The position numbers and the translations under genes are program-made. This document shows, piece by piece, positions 16,973 to 26,387 of a stretch of DNA of 64,000 bases. The stretch lies in NCBI RefSeq assembly GCF_030249855.1, contig NZ_JANURN010000006.1, positions 62,001 to 126,000 of the forward strand, read 5' to 3'. Within the stretch, counting starts at the first letter, position 1, and the number at the start of each line of letters is the position of its first letter. The notes beneath the pieces are model-generated. The model ran no database searches and was not told where the DNA came from. It saw nothing but the letters and a program-made list of their open reading frames with translations. This stretch comes from Helicobacter_B zhangjianzhongii (GTDB lineage Bacteria; Campylobacterota; Campylobacteria; Campylobacterales; Helicobacteraceae).

Positions 16973-17844
16973 TATGCCCCACTTGTGAAAAAGCAATCAA
17001 GGAGATTTTGGATATATGCTTCTTTGTCAAACGGCACTAAATCGCCTTGTTTTTCTCCTGTGCCAAGATAGAGTATAGGGATTTGCAAAAAATGTGAAAT
17101 ACTAAGGATAGCCCCGCCCTTGCTTGTGCCATCAAGCTTAGTTACGATAATGCCTTGTATCTGCACACTTTGGCTAAAGATTTTGGCTTGGGCTAGGGCA
17201 GATGAGCCTTGCGTGCCATCAAGGATTAGGACTTTGCGCACATTGGCATTTGGCGCGGCTTTTATGCAGGTGCGGTCGATTTTTTCTAGCTCTTTTTGGA
17301 GATTGGTTTGATTGTGCAATCGCCCCGCAGTATCGATGATGATATGCTGTGCTTTTCTCGCAAGCCCGGCTTGGATAGTGTCAAAAGCCAGCGCACTAGG
17401 ATCGCTGCCTTGTTGAGTGGCGATAATGGGGATTTGTAGCTTTGAAGCCCAAAGTTGTAGCTGCTCTATGGCTGCTGCACGGAAAGTATCGCCAGCTCCT
17501 AGCAGCACACTTTGCCCTTGCTGTAAATAGTGGTAGGCAAGCTTGGCTATGGTGGTGGTCTTGCCCGCGCCATTTACGCCGATCACAAGGGTGATTTGCG
17601 GAGAGGTGTCAAAAGTGGATTCTAGTGGGGCTTTTGTAGAATCTGCAAAAAGCCCATAGAGCTGCTCTTGTAGCTGGGCGCGTTTGATGTGCTTGGGGAG
17701 ATTGGCAAGGAGAAGTTCGACTAGATCATAGTCTATATCTGCTTCTATGAGTAGCTCTTCAAGCGTGTCTTTGTCGATTGTGTCGCCTTTGTCCGTGAAG
17801 ATAGAGGCGAGATTTTGGGCGGTTTTAGCAAGGTAGGAGAGCAT
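16972..17844 (-). CDS. ftsY: Signal recognition particle receptor FtsY
   Basis: FtsY is the membrane-associated GTPase that receives SRP-ribosome complexes. The 290-residue protein has a short N domain, the P-loop VIGVNGAGKTTTIAKLAY (about residues 86-103), DTFRAAAIEQL, the IIIDTAGRLHNQTNL switch, TKLDGTSKGG and GTGEKQGDLVPFD. The acidic A domain is absent or very short, as in other Campylobacterota. A loop before the P-loop (ADSTKAPLESTF) includes E-S-T-F from the 10-mer repeat. It follows the thioredoxin-like lipoprotein gene by 8 bp. Confidence 0.96.
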   Translation of the reverse strand: MLSYLAKTAQNLASIFTDKGDTIDKDTLEELLIEADIDYDLVELLLANLPKHIKRAQLQEQLYGLFADSTKAPLESTFDTSPQITLVIGVNGAGKTTTIAKLAYHYLQQGQSVLLGAGDTFRAAAIEQLQLWASKLQIPIIATQQGSDPSALAFDTIQAGLARKAQHIIIDTAGRLHNQTNLQKELEKIDRTCIKAAPNANVRKVLILDGTQGSSALAQAKIFSQSVQIQGIIVTKLDGTSKGGAILSISHFLQIPILYLGTGEKQGDLVPFDKEAYIQNLLDCFFTSGA

Positions 17845-17852
17845 TGTAGATC

Positions 17853-18572
17853 CTAGTTAGCAAGCTGTGCAATATCGCTAGAAAAGATCTCTTCTGGCAC
17901 GATACCTTCATAATCTTGGTAGAAATGCTGCTTATCATCATATAGCACGAAATAGGGCAGATCAGGCTTTAATGGCGTGGATTCTAGGCTTTGGGAGCTT
18001 GGGTCAGTGCTGCTAGAATCCACTTTTTCACCTTTTTCACTATGGATTCCGCCATTGTCGGCTTGCGATGACGCAGTGGCGGCGTTATCGCTAGAATCCA
18101 TATCTGCACTATTAGATTCTTGGTTTTGTGCTGCCAGTAGGGCATTTGCACGCGCTTGCTTTTGCGCTAGGAGATTGTCTAGCAAGGGGGTCTTTGAAGT
18201 ATCTTGCAAGAGTGTAAAATCTATGCCTAAGTCTTTTTTGAGCGTTTGGAGGTCTTTGGAGGTTTGCCCAAAGATACCTAGGATTTGTAGATTGGCTTGA
18301 TTTGCTTGGAGGTGGTTTAAATGCTCATAATACCCCTGACACGCTTGGCATTCATCTGCTAAGAACACTAGCAGCACCACAGAATCCACCTTGCTACCAT
18401 TGCGTTTAAGAAGTATGCTCTCATCATTAAGAGTGATAGCATAGGAGCTAGAGTCATCGGCTTGGAAGCTATGCTCAAAGCTTTGTTTTGTGCCATCGCT
18501 GCTGCAATTTGTAATAAGCAAGGCATATAGACATAGGCTACAAACCGCTAGAATCCGTTGTATGAAAGACAT
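17853..18572 (-). CDS. Thioredoxin-like lipoprotein (TlpA-type) with repeat-derived insertion
   Basis: The 239-residue protein has a lipoprotein signal with lipobox I-T-N-C (Cys23) and a thioredoxin-fold core with C-Q-A-C in VFLADECQACQGYYEHL, and LQILGIFGQ. It is probably a membrane-anchored periplasmic thiol protein. The ending DLPYFVLYDDKQHFYQDYEG fits the last strands of the fold. About residues 140-205 form a low-complexity Ser/Asp/Gln segment. It is encoded by dispersed repeats (10-mer copies at about 17978 and 18010 and a CATTG-type element near 18050) inserted between the core helices and the last strands. It sits between rny and ftsY, a block shared with H. pylori. Confidence 0.75.
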   Translation of the reverse strand: MSFIQRILAVCSLCLYALLITNCSSDGTKQSFEHSFQADDSSSYAITLNDESILLKRNGSKVDSVVLLVFLADECQACQGYYEHLNHLQANQANLQILGIFGQTSKDLQTLKKDLGIDFTLLQDTSKTPLLDNLLAQKQARANALLAAQNQESNSADMDSSDNAATASSQADNGGIHSEKGEKVDSSSTDPSSQSLESTPLKPDLPYFVLYDDKQHFYQDYEGIVPEEIFSSDIAQLAN

Positions 18573-18597
18573 AGTTACTCCTTACAATCAATTTCAA

Positions 18598-20172
18598 TCA
18601 ATGTGCAAACTCTACCGCACGCACTTCGCGTATCACGCTGACTTTCACATCACCGGGATAGTTTAGGGTGGATTGGATTTCTTGGGCGATCTCTCTAGCA
18701 AGCACGATGCTTTGAGAATCACTTATAATATCCGCACGCACGATCACGCGCAGCTCTCGCCCAGCGTTAATCGCATAGGCTTGCTTCACGCCTAGCTTAT
18801 CTTGGGCGATTTTTTCTAAATCTTGCATTCTTGTTAAAAAGCTCTCTAAGACATCGCGCCTAGCCCCAGGGCGTGCGGCTGAGAGTGTATCAGCTGCACA
18901 TACTGCTGCTGCCTCTACGCTCTCAAATGCTTCATTGCCGTGGTGAGACATAATGGCGTTAATCACCACAGGATGCTCCTTGTAACGCTTGCAAATCTCT
19001 GCACCAAGGATTACATGATTTCCACCACCCTGATCGATTGTCAAGGCTTTGCCGATGTCGTGCAGCAATCCTGCGCGTTTTGCTAGCTTTTCATCGCCTC
19101 CAAGCTGACTAGCGATGATGCCTGCTAATTTAGCAGTCTGGATAGAATGCCCTAACGCATTTTGCCCATAGCTTGCGCGATAACGGAGCTTGCCGATAAG
19201 CTTGGTAATCTCTGGATGCACAAAATCAACCCCCAAATCAACTAAGACATTATTGCCTTCATCAAGGATATCTTGCTCCATTTGCTCTTCCACTCGCGCA
19301 TAGACTTCTTCGATCCTAGCAGGGTGGATTCTGCCATCTTCAATAAGGATATTGAGTGTCTTTAGGGCGATGGCTCGGCGGTAGAGATTGAAGCTACTTA
19401 GGATAATGGTCGCTGGCGTGTCATCGATGATCACATCAACTCCGCTTATCATCTCTAGTGTTTTGATATTGCGCCCCTCTTTGCCGATGATCCTGCCCTT
19501 CATCTCATCATCTGGGAGTGTTAGGACATTGATGAGTCGCTCTGCTGCAAACTCCCCAGCATAGCGAGAAGTCGCAAGGGCTAGAATGTGATTGGCTGTT
19601 TTTTGGGCTTGATCTTTGGCTTCTTTCTCATAGCGGCGGATAAGGTGGGCTTTTTCATCAATCAGCTCGCTTTCTAGGTTGTCTAGCAAGATATTTTTGG
19701 CTTCTTCTTTGGTCAGCCCTGTGTAGTGGCTTAGGGTTTTATTGAGCTCATCAATAAGGCTAAGATATTGCTTTTTGATTTTTTGATTCTCTTCTTTTTG
19801 CATAAGAAGCTCGTGCCGCTCGCTTTTTATGTGGGCTTTGCTTTGCTCGATGGCGGATTGCTCGCACTGGAGCTTGTCTTGGAGATTTTGCTCTTTGCGC
19901 TCTAGGGCGTGGAGCTTGTGTGTGTAGGACTCTTGCAGTGCGCGCTCTTTTTCTTTATGGCTTTGCTCTAAGGAGAGTTGCATATCTTTTAGCTCAAGTT
20001 GCTTTTTGTGTAGGAGATTTTGTGCTTCTAGCTCGATGGCTTGCGCTTTTGCTTTGGCTTGTTCAAGTAGATGTGTCGCATCAAGAGCGAAAAACTTTTT
20101 GCACGCTAGATAAACGCTTAATCCTACAAGAAGCCCGAATCCTAGAAATCCTATGAGAAGAATCCACCACAT
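18598..20172 (-). CDS. rny: Ribonuclease Y
   Basis: RNase Y is a membrane-anchored endoribonuclease that starts mRNA decay. The 524-residue protein has an N-terminal membrane helix (WWILLIGFLGFGLLVGLSVYL), a long coiled coil to about residue 200, a KH domain (DEMKGRIIGKEGRNIKTLE with the GKEGRN loop) and an HD domain with the metal motif LLHDIGKALT, and IMSHHGNEAFESVEAAAVCAAD-type conserved residues. The C-terminus is the usual VRAVEFAH. Its start overlaps the 3' end of the 5-FTHF cyclo-ligase gene by 92 bp. Confidence 0.96.
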   Translation of the reverse strand: MWWILLIGFLGFGLLVGLSVYLACKKFFALDATHLLEQAKAKAQAIELEAQNLLHKKQLELKDMQLSLEQSHKEKERALQESYTHKLHALERKEQNLQDKLQCEQSAIEQSKAHIKSERHELLMQKEENQKIKKQYLSLIDELNKTLSHYTGLTKEEAKNILLDNLESELIDEKAHLIRRYEKEAKDQAQKTANHILALATSRYAGEFAAERLINVLTLPDDEMKGRIIGKEGRNIKTLEMISGVDVIIDDTPATIILSSFNLYRRAIALKTLNILIEDGRIHPARIEEVYARVEEQMEQDILDEGNNVLVDLGVDFVHPEITKLIGKLRYRASYGQNALGHSIQTAKLAGIIASQLGGDEKLAKRAGLLHDIGKALTIDQGGGNHVILGAEICKRYKEHPVVINAIMSHHGNEAFESVEAAAVCAADTLSAARPGARRDVLESFLTRMQDLEKIAQDKLGVKQAYAINAGRELRVIVRADIISDSQSIVLAREIAQEIQSTLNYPGDVKVSVIREVRAVEFAH

Positions 20173-20773
20173 TATAAAAACCCTTTATATTTTTCATTTG
20201 CAATGTATAGCTGATATATTGATGTGCGTTGATGTCAAATTCTTGCGTTATGCGCGTGCTGGATATGTGGAGATTCTGGCTTACAAACACCCTATAAGGC
20301 GCGATAGATCGTGCGCTAAAAGATCTATCATAAATACCCTTCCCCATACCGATACGACCAAATGCCATATCAATCCCAAGGGCTGGTATTAGCACAAAAT
20401 CAACCTTATAAGAATGCTGATATGATACTTTTGGCTCAAAAATCCCCAAATAATTCCGCACTAACGGCAAGCGGTATGGTAGCATTTTTACCTTAAGACC
20501 TTGCATAGTTGGGAGAAAAACTTGTCTGGTTTTGTGCTTTTTTAGCTTTTTTAGTAGGGGGAGGATATTTGGCTCGTGTGGCAGGGGATAAAAGAGTGCA
20601 ATGCGCTTAAAATTGTGCTTTGTGATAATGGATTCTAGGTAGGCGCATAATGCCCTGCTAGCATAGCGATTGCGCGTTAGTGGGGCTGCTTTAGCAAATG
20701 CACGAAGTCTGGCTTTAGAGTCAAAGGACTTAGATTTGTGTGCCGACAAGGGGTAGATCGTGGCTTGTGGCAA
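20081..20773 (-). CDS. 5-formyltetrahydrofolate cyclo-ligase family protein
   Basis: The family converts 5-formyl-THF to 5,10-methenyl-THF using ATP, reclaiming a folate by-product. Supporting segments are LRAFAKAAPLTRN, IALFYPLPHEPNILPLL, VFLPTMQGLKVKML, VDFVLIPALGIDMAFGRIGMGKGIYDR (the G-x-G-x-G-x-Y-D-R signature) and a short tail. No ATG exists in frame before residue 100, so translation probably starts at the TTG at 20773; a stop lies further upstream in this frame. No strong ribosome site is visible. The 3' end overlaps rny by 92 bp; residues past about 200 are Arg/Ser-rich and not conserved in the family. Confidence 0.75.
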   Translation of the reverse strand: MPQATIYPLSAHKSKSFDSKARLRAFAKAAPLTRNRYASRALCAYLESIITKHNFKRIALFYPLPHEPNILPLLKKLKKHKTRQVFLPTMQGLKVKMLPYRLPLVRNYLGIFEPKVSYQHSYKVDFVLIPALGIDMAFGRIGMGKGIYDRSFSARSIAPYRVFVSQNLHISSTRITQEFDINAHQYISYTLQMKNIKGFYNVVDSSHRISRIRASCRIKRLSSVQKVFRS

Positions 20774-20847
20774 GCGATTTGCTCGAGTGTGGCTTGTCTT
20801 TGTGAGAAGCTGGCTAGAATCTTTAGAATTTATGGATATACCTTATG

Positions 20848-22179
20848 CTATTGATCTTTTTGCGTGATTTTATGGGCTTTTAGTCGCTTGATTCTTGCAC
20901 CATCCATCGCCAAAACGCTAAATTCTATCCCGCCATTTTGCACGACATCACCCACTTCTGGCAGTCTTCCTAGTAGGCTAAAGACATAGCCACCAACAGT
21001 TACTTGCTCAAATTCCTCTGCAAACTCCGCACCCATAAGCTCTTCTACACTCTCTAAATCGAGCATTCCATCAATCTCATAAGTATCAGGGCTGATTTGT
21101 ATGAAGTCTTGATTTTTGCAATCGTGCTCATCGGTAATATCACCCATCACTTCTTCGATAATATCTTCCATTGTCAAAAGCCCTGCGGTCCCACCATACT
21201 CATCGATAATCAACGCCGTATGGATCTGCTCTTTGTTCATAGATTTTAGAATCTCTACAATGCGTGCGGTCTCTGGGACAATGATCATCTTGCGGATAAT
21301 TTGCTCAAAATTGATAGGCTGCGGTGTGTGCGTATGATGCTGGCTAATGCCACTTATAAGCAAATCTCGTATGTGAATCATTCCAATGATATTGTCTTTG
21401 TTGCCATTGCAGTAAGGATAGCGCGTGAAATTAGTCTGTGTAACGACAGAGAGATTTTCTTCATAGCTTTTATCAGCATAAAGACATACCATATCTTTGC
21501 GCGGTGTCATAATCTCTTTAGCAATTGTCTCAGAAAAATCCACGGCATTTTTGATAATCTCGCCTTCTAAGGAGTCGATAAAGCCGCCTTTCAAGCTCTC
21601 GCCTACAATGATTTTTAGCTCTTCTTCGGAGTGGGCGTTTTCTTCTTCGCTTGCTGGCTGGATACCTATGCGACGCAAGACAAAATTAGCAAGTTTATCA
21701 AATAGCACGATGATAGGGTAGAAAACGATAGAAAAATAGTAAAGAGGATAGGAGATGAGCAGGGCGGATTTTTCCGTCTTGGCAATGGCGATAGATTTTG
21801 GGACAATCTCGCCTAGCACCACATGAAAAAGCGTGATAAGTGTAAAGGCAATGACAATGCTAATTGTATGGATAATCAAAGAATCCTGTGGTAAGAAACT
21901 CTCAAAAGGAATTGCCACAAGTTTGGCAAGTGCTGGCTCCCCAATCCACCCTAGAGCAAGGGAGCTTAGTGTGATCCCAAGCTGCGTGGCACTTAGGTAA
22001 GAATCTAGCCGTTTGGTAATAGAGAGAGTTAGTTTAGCGGTGTTGTTTGTCTTGGATAATTCTTCAAGCTTGGAGCGGCGCACCTTGACAATCGCAAATT
22101 CTGCGACAACAAAAAAGGCATTGAGTAAAACGAAAAATAATGCAAGAAGTAGCATTATAACCGAGTGATATGGGTCCAA
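20848..22179 (-). CDS. CNNM/CorC-type transporter (hemolysin family protein)
   Basis: The 443-residue protein has an N-terminal CNNM membrane domain with three or four helices (VIMLLLALFFVLLNAFFVVAEFAIVKVRRSKL, then SATQLGITLSSLALGWIGEP), a CBS pair (DFSETIAKEIMTPRKDMV; LIIDEYGGTAGLLTMEDIIEEVMGDI) and a C-terminal CorC/HlyC domain (QVTVGGYVFSLLGRLPEVGD). The family is linked to Mg2+ or Co2+ efflux or homeostasis; the older name is hemolysin. I accept the TTG at 22179 because GGAG precedes it at the right distance, while the next ATG (codon 9) lacks one. Confidence 0.88.
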   Translation of the reverse strand: MDPYHSVIMLLLALFFVLLNAFFVVAEFAIVKVRRSKLEELSKTNNTAKLTLSITKRLDSYLSATQLGITLSSLALGWIGEPALAKLVAIPFESFLPQDSLIIHTISIVIAFTLITLFHVVLGEIVPKSIAIAKTEKSALLISYPLYYFSIVFYPIIVLFDKLANFVLRRIGIQPASEEENAHSEEELKIIVGESLKGGFIDSLEGEIIKNAVDFSETIAKEIMTPRKDMVCLYADKSYEENLSVVTQTNFTRYPYCNGNKDNIIGMIHIRDLLISGISQHHTHTPQPINFEQIIRKMIIVPETARIVEILKSMNKEQIHTALIIDEYGGTAGLLTMEDIIEEVMGDITDEHDCKNQDFIQISPDTYEIDGMLDLESVEELMGAEFAEEFEQVTVGGYVFSLLGRLPEVGDVVQNGGIEFSVLAMDGARIKRLKAHKITQKDQ

Positions 22180-22220
22180 AATTTGACTCCTTGAAAATAA
22201 AGGCTAGGAGTATAGCACAT

Positions 22221-23804
22221 TTATCCTAAAACTTTTTGAATGATGAAAAATGCCAATGCCCCAAGCACGCCAGAAGCAGGCACGGTAATGATCCAAGATG
22301 CGATAATGCGATTGATCTCACTGCGCTTGACTAGCTCGTGCTTATAGAATTTTTTCAACTCTTTTTTCTCTTTTTTATTGAGATAAAAATCATCGCCTTG
22401 AGCCTTGTCTTTTAGGAGCTCTAGCATCGCGCTTTTTTGCTTGACATTGGCTTTTGCAAAGTTTCTTAAAAAGGTCTCGATAGTCTTTTGATCTTTGCCC
22501 TTGTGGGCTTTGATGATTTGCTCACACATTTCAAAATATCTGCCCTTAATGTATTCGCGTAAAAAGCCCACTCCAATGACAGCACCGATGGCAATGTGTG
22601 TCGAGCTAACAGGAAGCCCAAGCGCACTTGCAAGCAACACCGTTAGTGCAGCACTCATAGCGATACAAAATGCTCTCATTCGATCAAGCTCTGTGATCTC
22701 GCTCCCCACTGTGCGGATAAGCCTTGGTCCATAAAGTCCAAGTCCAAGCGAAATCCCAACACCCCCTACAAACATAATCCAAAACGGCACATTTGCTTTG
22801 GCTATCCCACCGGATTCTAGGGATTCTGATAGGGCTTGATGGATGGCAGCAAGTGGTCCTATGGCATTGGCGACATCATTTGCGCCGTGCGCGAAGCTCA
22901 GCAATGCTGCTGAAAAGATCAATGGCACAGTAAAGAGAGTATTGATCGATTCTTTTGTGTTTTCAAGTAAGGCGGCTTTTTTGCGGATAATAGGCGTGGT
23001 AATAAAATAGCTCACCACAGCAATCACAAATGCTATGCCGATTGCCTGCCACGCGCTAAAGGAGTAAAGCTTAGAAAAGCCTTTTAGCATAAGATAGATG
23101 CCAAACGCCCACACCATCACAAAAATCAAAATCGGCACAATCTTTCTAGCGGCTTCTTTTTTGTCTTGTTTGTAGGTGATCGTGCGCTTGATAAAAAGTA
23201 GAAATAGCACAGCGATGATCCCGCCAAGCACAGGGGAGAGCACCCAGCTTGAAGCGATTGTCCCAAGCACCCACCAATTTGCCACGCCAAATCCACCAGC
23301 AGCGATCCCAGCTCCTAGCACGCCGCCGACAATGGAATGCGTGGTTGATACAGGTGCGCGTAAAATAGTGGCAAGATGCACCCATATCGCTCCGGCAATC
23401 AAGGTAGCAAGCATAACAAACAAAAACACCTGAGAATCACTGATATTTTTAGGATCAATAATGCCAGATTTGATGGTATTAACAACATCGCCGCCTGCCA
23501 AAATCGCCCCACTTGCCTCGCAAATAGCAGCGATAATGATCGCCCCAGCGAGCGTGATGGCTTGCGATCCCACAGCAGGACCGACATTATTAGCCACATC
23601 GTTTGCGCCAATGCTCATCGCCATATAGCCCCCCACAAGTGTGGCAAATGCTAGTAGCATCGGCTGTGAGCCTCCACCAAAATTTATGGCAATGAGCGCG
23701 ATAGCCACCATAAATAACACAACTGCACCAATTTTGATACGATCGATTTGATTGTCTTGGGTATTGACACCTTGCTGAAGCTTTTTTATATCCTTAATAT
23801 CCAT
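22221..23804 (-). CDS. PiT-family inorganic phosphate transporter
   Basis: This is a low-affinity phosphate symporter of the PiT family. The 527-residue protein has about ten membrane helices and both family signatures: GANDVANNVGPAVGS in the first half and GANDVANAIGPLAAI in the second. It has duplicated halves with APVSTTHSIVGG and PVSSTHIAIGAVIG. A central cytosolic loop and a long Lys-rich segment (GKDQKTIETFLRN to KKEKKELKKF) are typical of the longer Helicobacter form. A ribosome site AAGGAG precedes the ATG. The window also encodes pstA, pstB and phoB, so this species appears to have both low- and high-affinity phosphate uptake. Confidence 0.93.
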   Translation of the reverse strand: MDIKDIKKLQQGVNTQDNQIDRIKIGAVVLFMVAIALIAINFGGGSQPMLLAFATLVGGYMAMSIGANDVANNVGPAVGSQAITLAGAIIIAAICEASGAILAGGDVVNTIKSGIIDPKNISDSQVFLFVMLATLIAGAIWVHLATILRAPVSTTHSIVGGVLGAGIAAGGFGVANWWVLGTIASSWVLSPVLGGIIAVLFLLFIKRTITYKQDKKEAARKIVPILIFVMVWAFGIYLMLKGFSKLYSFSAWQAIGIAFVIAVVSYFITTPIIRKKAALLENTKESINTLFTVPLIFSAALLSFAHGANDVANAIGPLAAIHQALSESLESGGIAKANVPFWIMFVGGVGISLGLGLYGPRLIRTVGSEITELDRMRAFCIAMSAALTVLLASALGLPVSSTHIAIGAVIGVGFLREYIKGRYFEMCEQIIKAHKGKDQKTIETFLRNFAKANVKQKSAMLELLKDKAQGDDFYLNKKEKKELKKFYKHELVKRSEINRIIASWIITVPASGVLGALAFFIIQKVLG

Positions 23805-23982
23805 TGCGCTCTCCTTAACCCCTAAGCAAACTAGTAACTAGCGTAGTAAAACGCATCATAAAGTAGAATAAAATATGTGAGATTTTTGGTGGGTGTTACA
23901 AAAAGGTAACACCATAGAATCTATAAAGCAATTATAGAAATTTTTGTGGTAGGTGTGATGTTTGAACACCTACCAAGCAACA

Positions 23983-26133
23983 TTACTGCTTAAGATTGAG
24001 AAGTGTGTTTAGAATCTGATCAGAGGTGGTAACGGCTTTGGAGTTTGCCTGGAATCCACGCTGCACGACAATAAGCTGTGTGAGCGAGCGGCTTAAATCC
24101 ACATTACTCATCTCAAGCTTAGAACCAGAGACACCGCCACGGCGACCGGTATTTGCCGCGCCGATCATCGCTTGCCCAGAGTTCCCTGTTGATGAAAAGA
24201 CATTGCCACCTTCTGCTTGAAGCCCGGTGTTGTTGGCGAAATTTGCTAGGGCGACTTGGGCTAGGGCTAGCGTGCGTCCGTTGCTAAATGAGCCTAGCAG
24301 TGATCCCACCGAGTCAAAGCGTATATCCACCAAATCCCCTGCGCCATAGCCATCTTGCTCAATGGCATAGGTTTCCGACTGCTTATCTACGCTTGTAAGT
24401 CCGCCAAAGCCCCCTGTGGAGCCAAAGGACAAGCTTAGTCGCTGTGGTGCGATAGAGCCATTTTTGGGGTCAAACTGCAAAATAGGGGGATTCATACCTG
24501 CTAGACTTCCGTCGCTATTAAAGCGCAGTCGCCCACCCTCAAAGATATTTGGACGCGTAGCAGAAGCTCCATAGATGACAGAAGGCTCTGGCACAATCGC
24601 CCTAAAACTCCACTCCGCAGAGCCTGTTTTGACAAACTCAAAGCGGATTGTGTGTTTAGAGCCTAGCGAGTCAAAAAGCTCGATTGTCGTGGTGTGTGTG
24701 GCGTGGCTTAGGCGCGTGGTGGATACAGAAGCCCCACCCTCTAGTAGCGAAGCAGTATTAAGTCCGCGCATAGTATTTCTAAAAAGCACATTTGTAGAGA
24801 CTTGATCTGAGCCATAAGAAGCGACAAAAATTGACATATTTTGCACTTCTTCATCGCCATTATCTTGGTTTAGCATTTCAAACATACCAAACTTATTGAT
24901 CGTTACAGATACTGATGCAGTGGAGTCGTTATACTCCTTATCTGGGTCTTTGATCATATTTGCATCATATTGCAAGAGTCTGCGAAGCTCCTCTGTGGTC
25001 CTAAACTGCCCTGTTGATGAGTCTGGGGACTCGGATTTGGTGTAGCGATAGCGGAAGGAAGTGATGTCAGAATCCCCTTCTACAAAGTTTTCAAACGCGC
25101 CGGTGCCACCTTTGGTGATGATGATATTTTTGGTCTTTTCATCGCCATCCATTTCATTGCGATTGACAAGCTTTAAAAGCTTGCCTTCCATATAGGCTTC
25201 TATACCTGTTTTATCACGCACGCCGTTGATTGCATTTTGCGCGGCGACAAGCGTGGAGATCCCACTCATCGCAGAGTCATTAGAGAAAGACACTTTCGCA
25301 CCATTGATAGTGATAGAGCTGTTTTCTTTAGTAGGGACTACACTATTGATCATTTGCGCATTTTTGTAGCTTACCCATATTCCTTGATTTTCTGTAAGCC
25401 CAAAGGCATCGCCATCTTGGTTGAAAAGCGCGCCCATATCTTCTTGCATTTGTGTGAGATTCCCAGCGGAATCATACAAAGGATTGATCCCATCAGCAGG
25501 CGTTTTGGTCGTAGAATCTAGCGCGTAGATATTGGCATTTTGGTCAGTGTGTCGCCCGGCGTTGAGATTGGCGCGGAGCTTGATATTTGTCGAAGATCGC
25601 GCAGGCATTACCATATTGGGATCAATTTGGATATTGCGGATAGGTCCTGTGCTATCGATGTGGTAGAACTCCTGCTCACTCATTTTTGAGGCATTTTTCA
25701 AGTCATCTTTGAGCCAGCCTTGCACGACATAGCCGCCTGTTGTTACAAGATTGCCATCTGCATCAAAGAGAAAGCTCCCATCACGCGTATAATTAAGCGT
25801 AATGCCCTTATCTGGCGAGATGACAAAAAAGCCTTCCCCCTCAATTGCCATATCGGTTTTGACATCGGTGTTTTGCGTGCTTCCTTGGGAGAATACCTTT
25901 GTCGTGGCGTTAATCCCAACTCCTAGCCCCACAGAGAAGTCATTTTGCCCTCCAAGCCCTGTTTTATAAGGGGCAGTGGCGATAAGCTTTGTTTGAGAAA
26001 GCATATCGACAAATGATGCGCGAGAGTATTTGAACCCAACCGTATTGACATTGGCAATGTTATTGCTCTCAATATCTAGCGCGATTTGATGCGCCTGCAT
26101 ACCGCTTACACCTGACCATAGTGATCGTAGCAT
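23983..26133 (-). CDS. flgE: Flagellar hook protein FlgE
   Basis: FlgE forms the hook joining the flagellar rod and filament. The 716-residue length matches the Helicobacter hook protein. The N-terminus MLRSLWSGVSGMQAHQIALD and NIANVNTVGFKYSRASF and the C-terminus GVSGSKLEMSNVDLSRSLTQLIVVQRGFQANSK...SDQILNTLLNLKQ are the axial-family ends that form the helical core. The long central region forms the outer domains. A sigma-54 type promoter lies 35-50 bp upstream, and the ribosome site is AAAGGA. It is followed by a 178-bp gap before the PiT gene. Confidence 0.97.
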   Translation of the reverse strand: MLRSLWSGVSGMQAHQIALDIESNNIANVNTVGFKYSRASFVDMLSQTKLIATAPYKTGLGGQNDFSVGLGVGINATTKVFSQGSTQNTDVKTDMAIEGEGFFVISPDKGITLNYTRDGSFLFDADGNLVTTGGYVVQGWLKDDLKNASKMSEQEFYHIDSTGPIRNIQIDPNMVMPARSSTNIKLRANLNAGRHTDQNANIYALDSTTKTPADGINPLYDSAGNLTQMQEDMGALFNQDGDAFGLTENQGIWVSYKNAQMINSVVPTKENSSITINGAKVSFSNDSAMSGISTLVAAQNAINGVRDKTGIEAYMEGKLLKLVNRNEMDGDEKTKNIIITKGGTGAFENFVEGDSDITSFRYRYTKSESPDSSTGQFRTTEELRRLLQYDANMIKDPDKEYNDSTASVSVTINKFGMFEMLNQDNGDEEVQNMSIFVASYGSDQVSTNVLFRNTMRGLNTASLLEGGASVSTTRLSHATHTTTIELFDSLGSKHTIRFEFVKTGSAEWSFRAIVPEPSVIYGASATRPNIFEGGRLRFNSDGSLAGMNPPILQFDPKNGSIAPQRLSLSFGSTGGFGGLTSVDKQSETYAIEQDGYGAGDLVDIRFDSVGSLLGSFSNGRTLALAQVALANFANNTGLQAEGGNVFSSTGNSGQAMIGAANTGRRGGVSGSKLEMSNVDLSRSLTQLIVVQRGFQANSKAVTTSDQILNTLLNLKQ

Positions 26134-26167
26134 TGTCGTCCTTTGTGGTGAATTTGCCTAAGATCTA

Positions 26168-26186
26168 AGCAAAAGCTATGCCAAAG
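26168..26186 (-). promoter_or_regulatory. Sigma-54 promoter of flgE
   Basis: On the minus strand the sequence TTGGCATAGCTTTTGCT has GG and GC elements separated by 10 nt, the -24/-12 layout of RpoN promoters. Hook genes in Helicobacter belong to the RpoN class, activated through FlgS/FlgR; flgS lies in this window at 59217. Confidence 0.8.
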
Positions 26187-26309
26187 TAGAAAATAGAGTG
26201 CTTATAAAATGATTTTTATGAAAGCGAGCTTTACTTTATGTTTCTCAATGCTAAAAGTGCTTTGCAAGATTAAAAGCGCGTTTGCGTGCTTTATCGCCCC
26301 CTTGTATTG

Positions 26310-26329
26310 TTTTTTTTTTTTTTTTTTTT
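26310..26329 (+). repeat. T20 homopolymer upstream of the GTPase gene
   Basis: Twenty consecutive T end 58 bp before the GTPase start. In H. pylori, T tracts near promoters such as that of sabA tune transcription by length change; this tract is placed to do the same. It is followed by a 10-mer repeat copy (about 26331) and a short hairpin. Confidence 0.75.
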
Positions 26330-26387
26330 GTAGAATCCACCACCCCTGTGATTGCAGGGTGTAATCTATCGTATGTAAGGAGTAACT

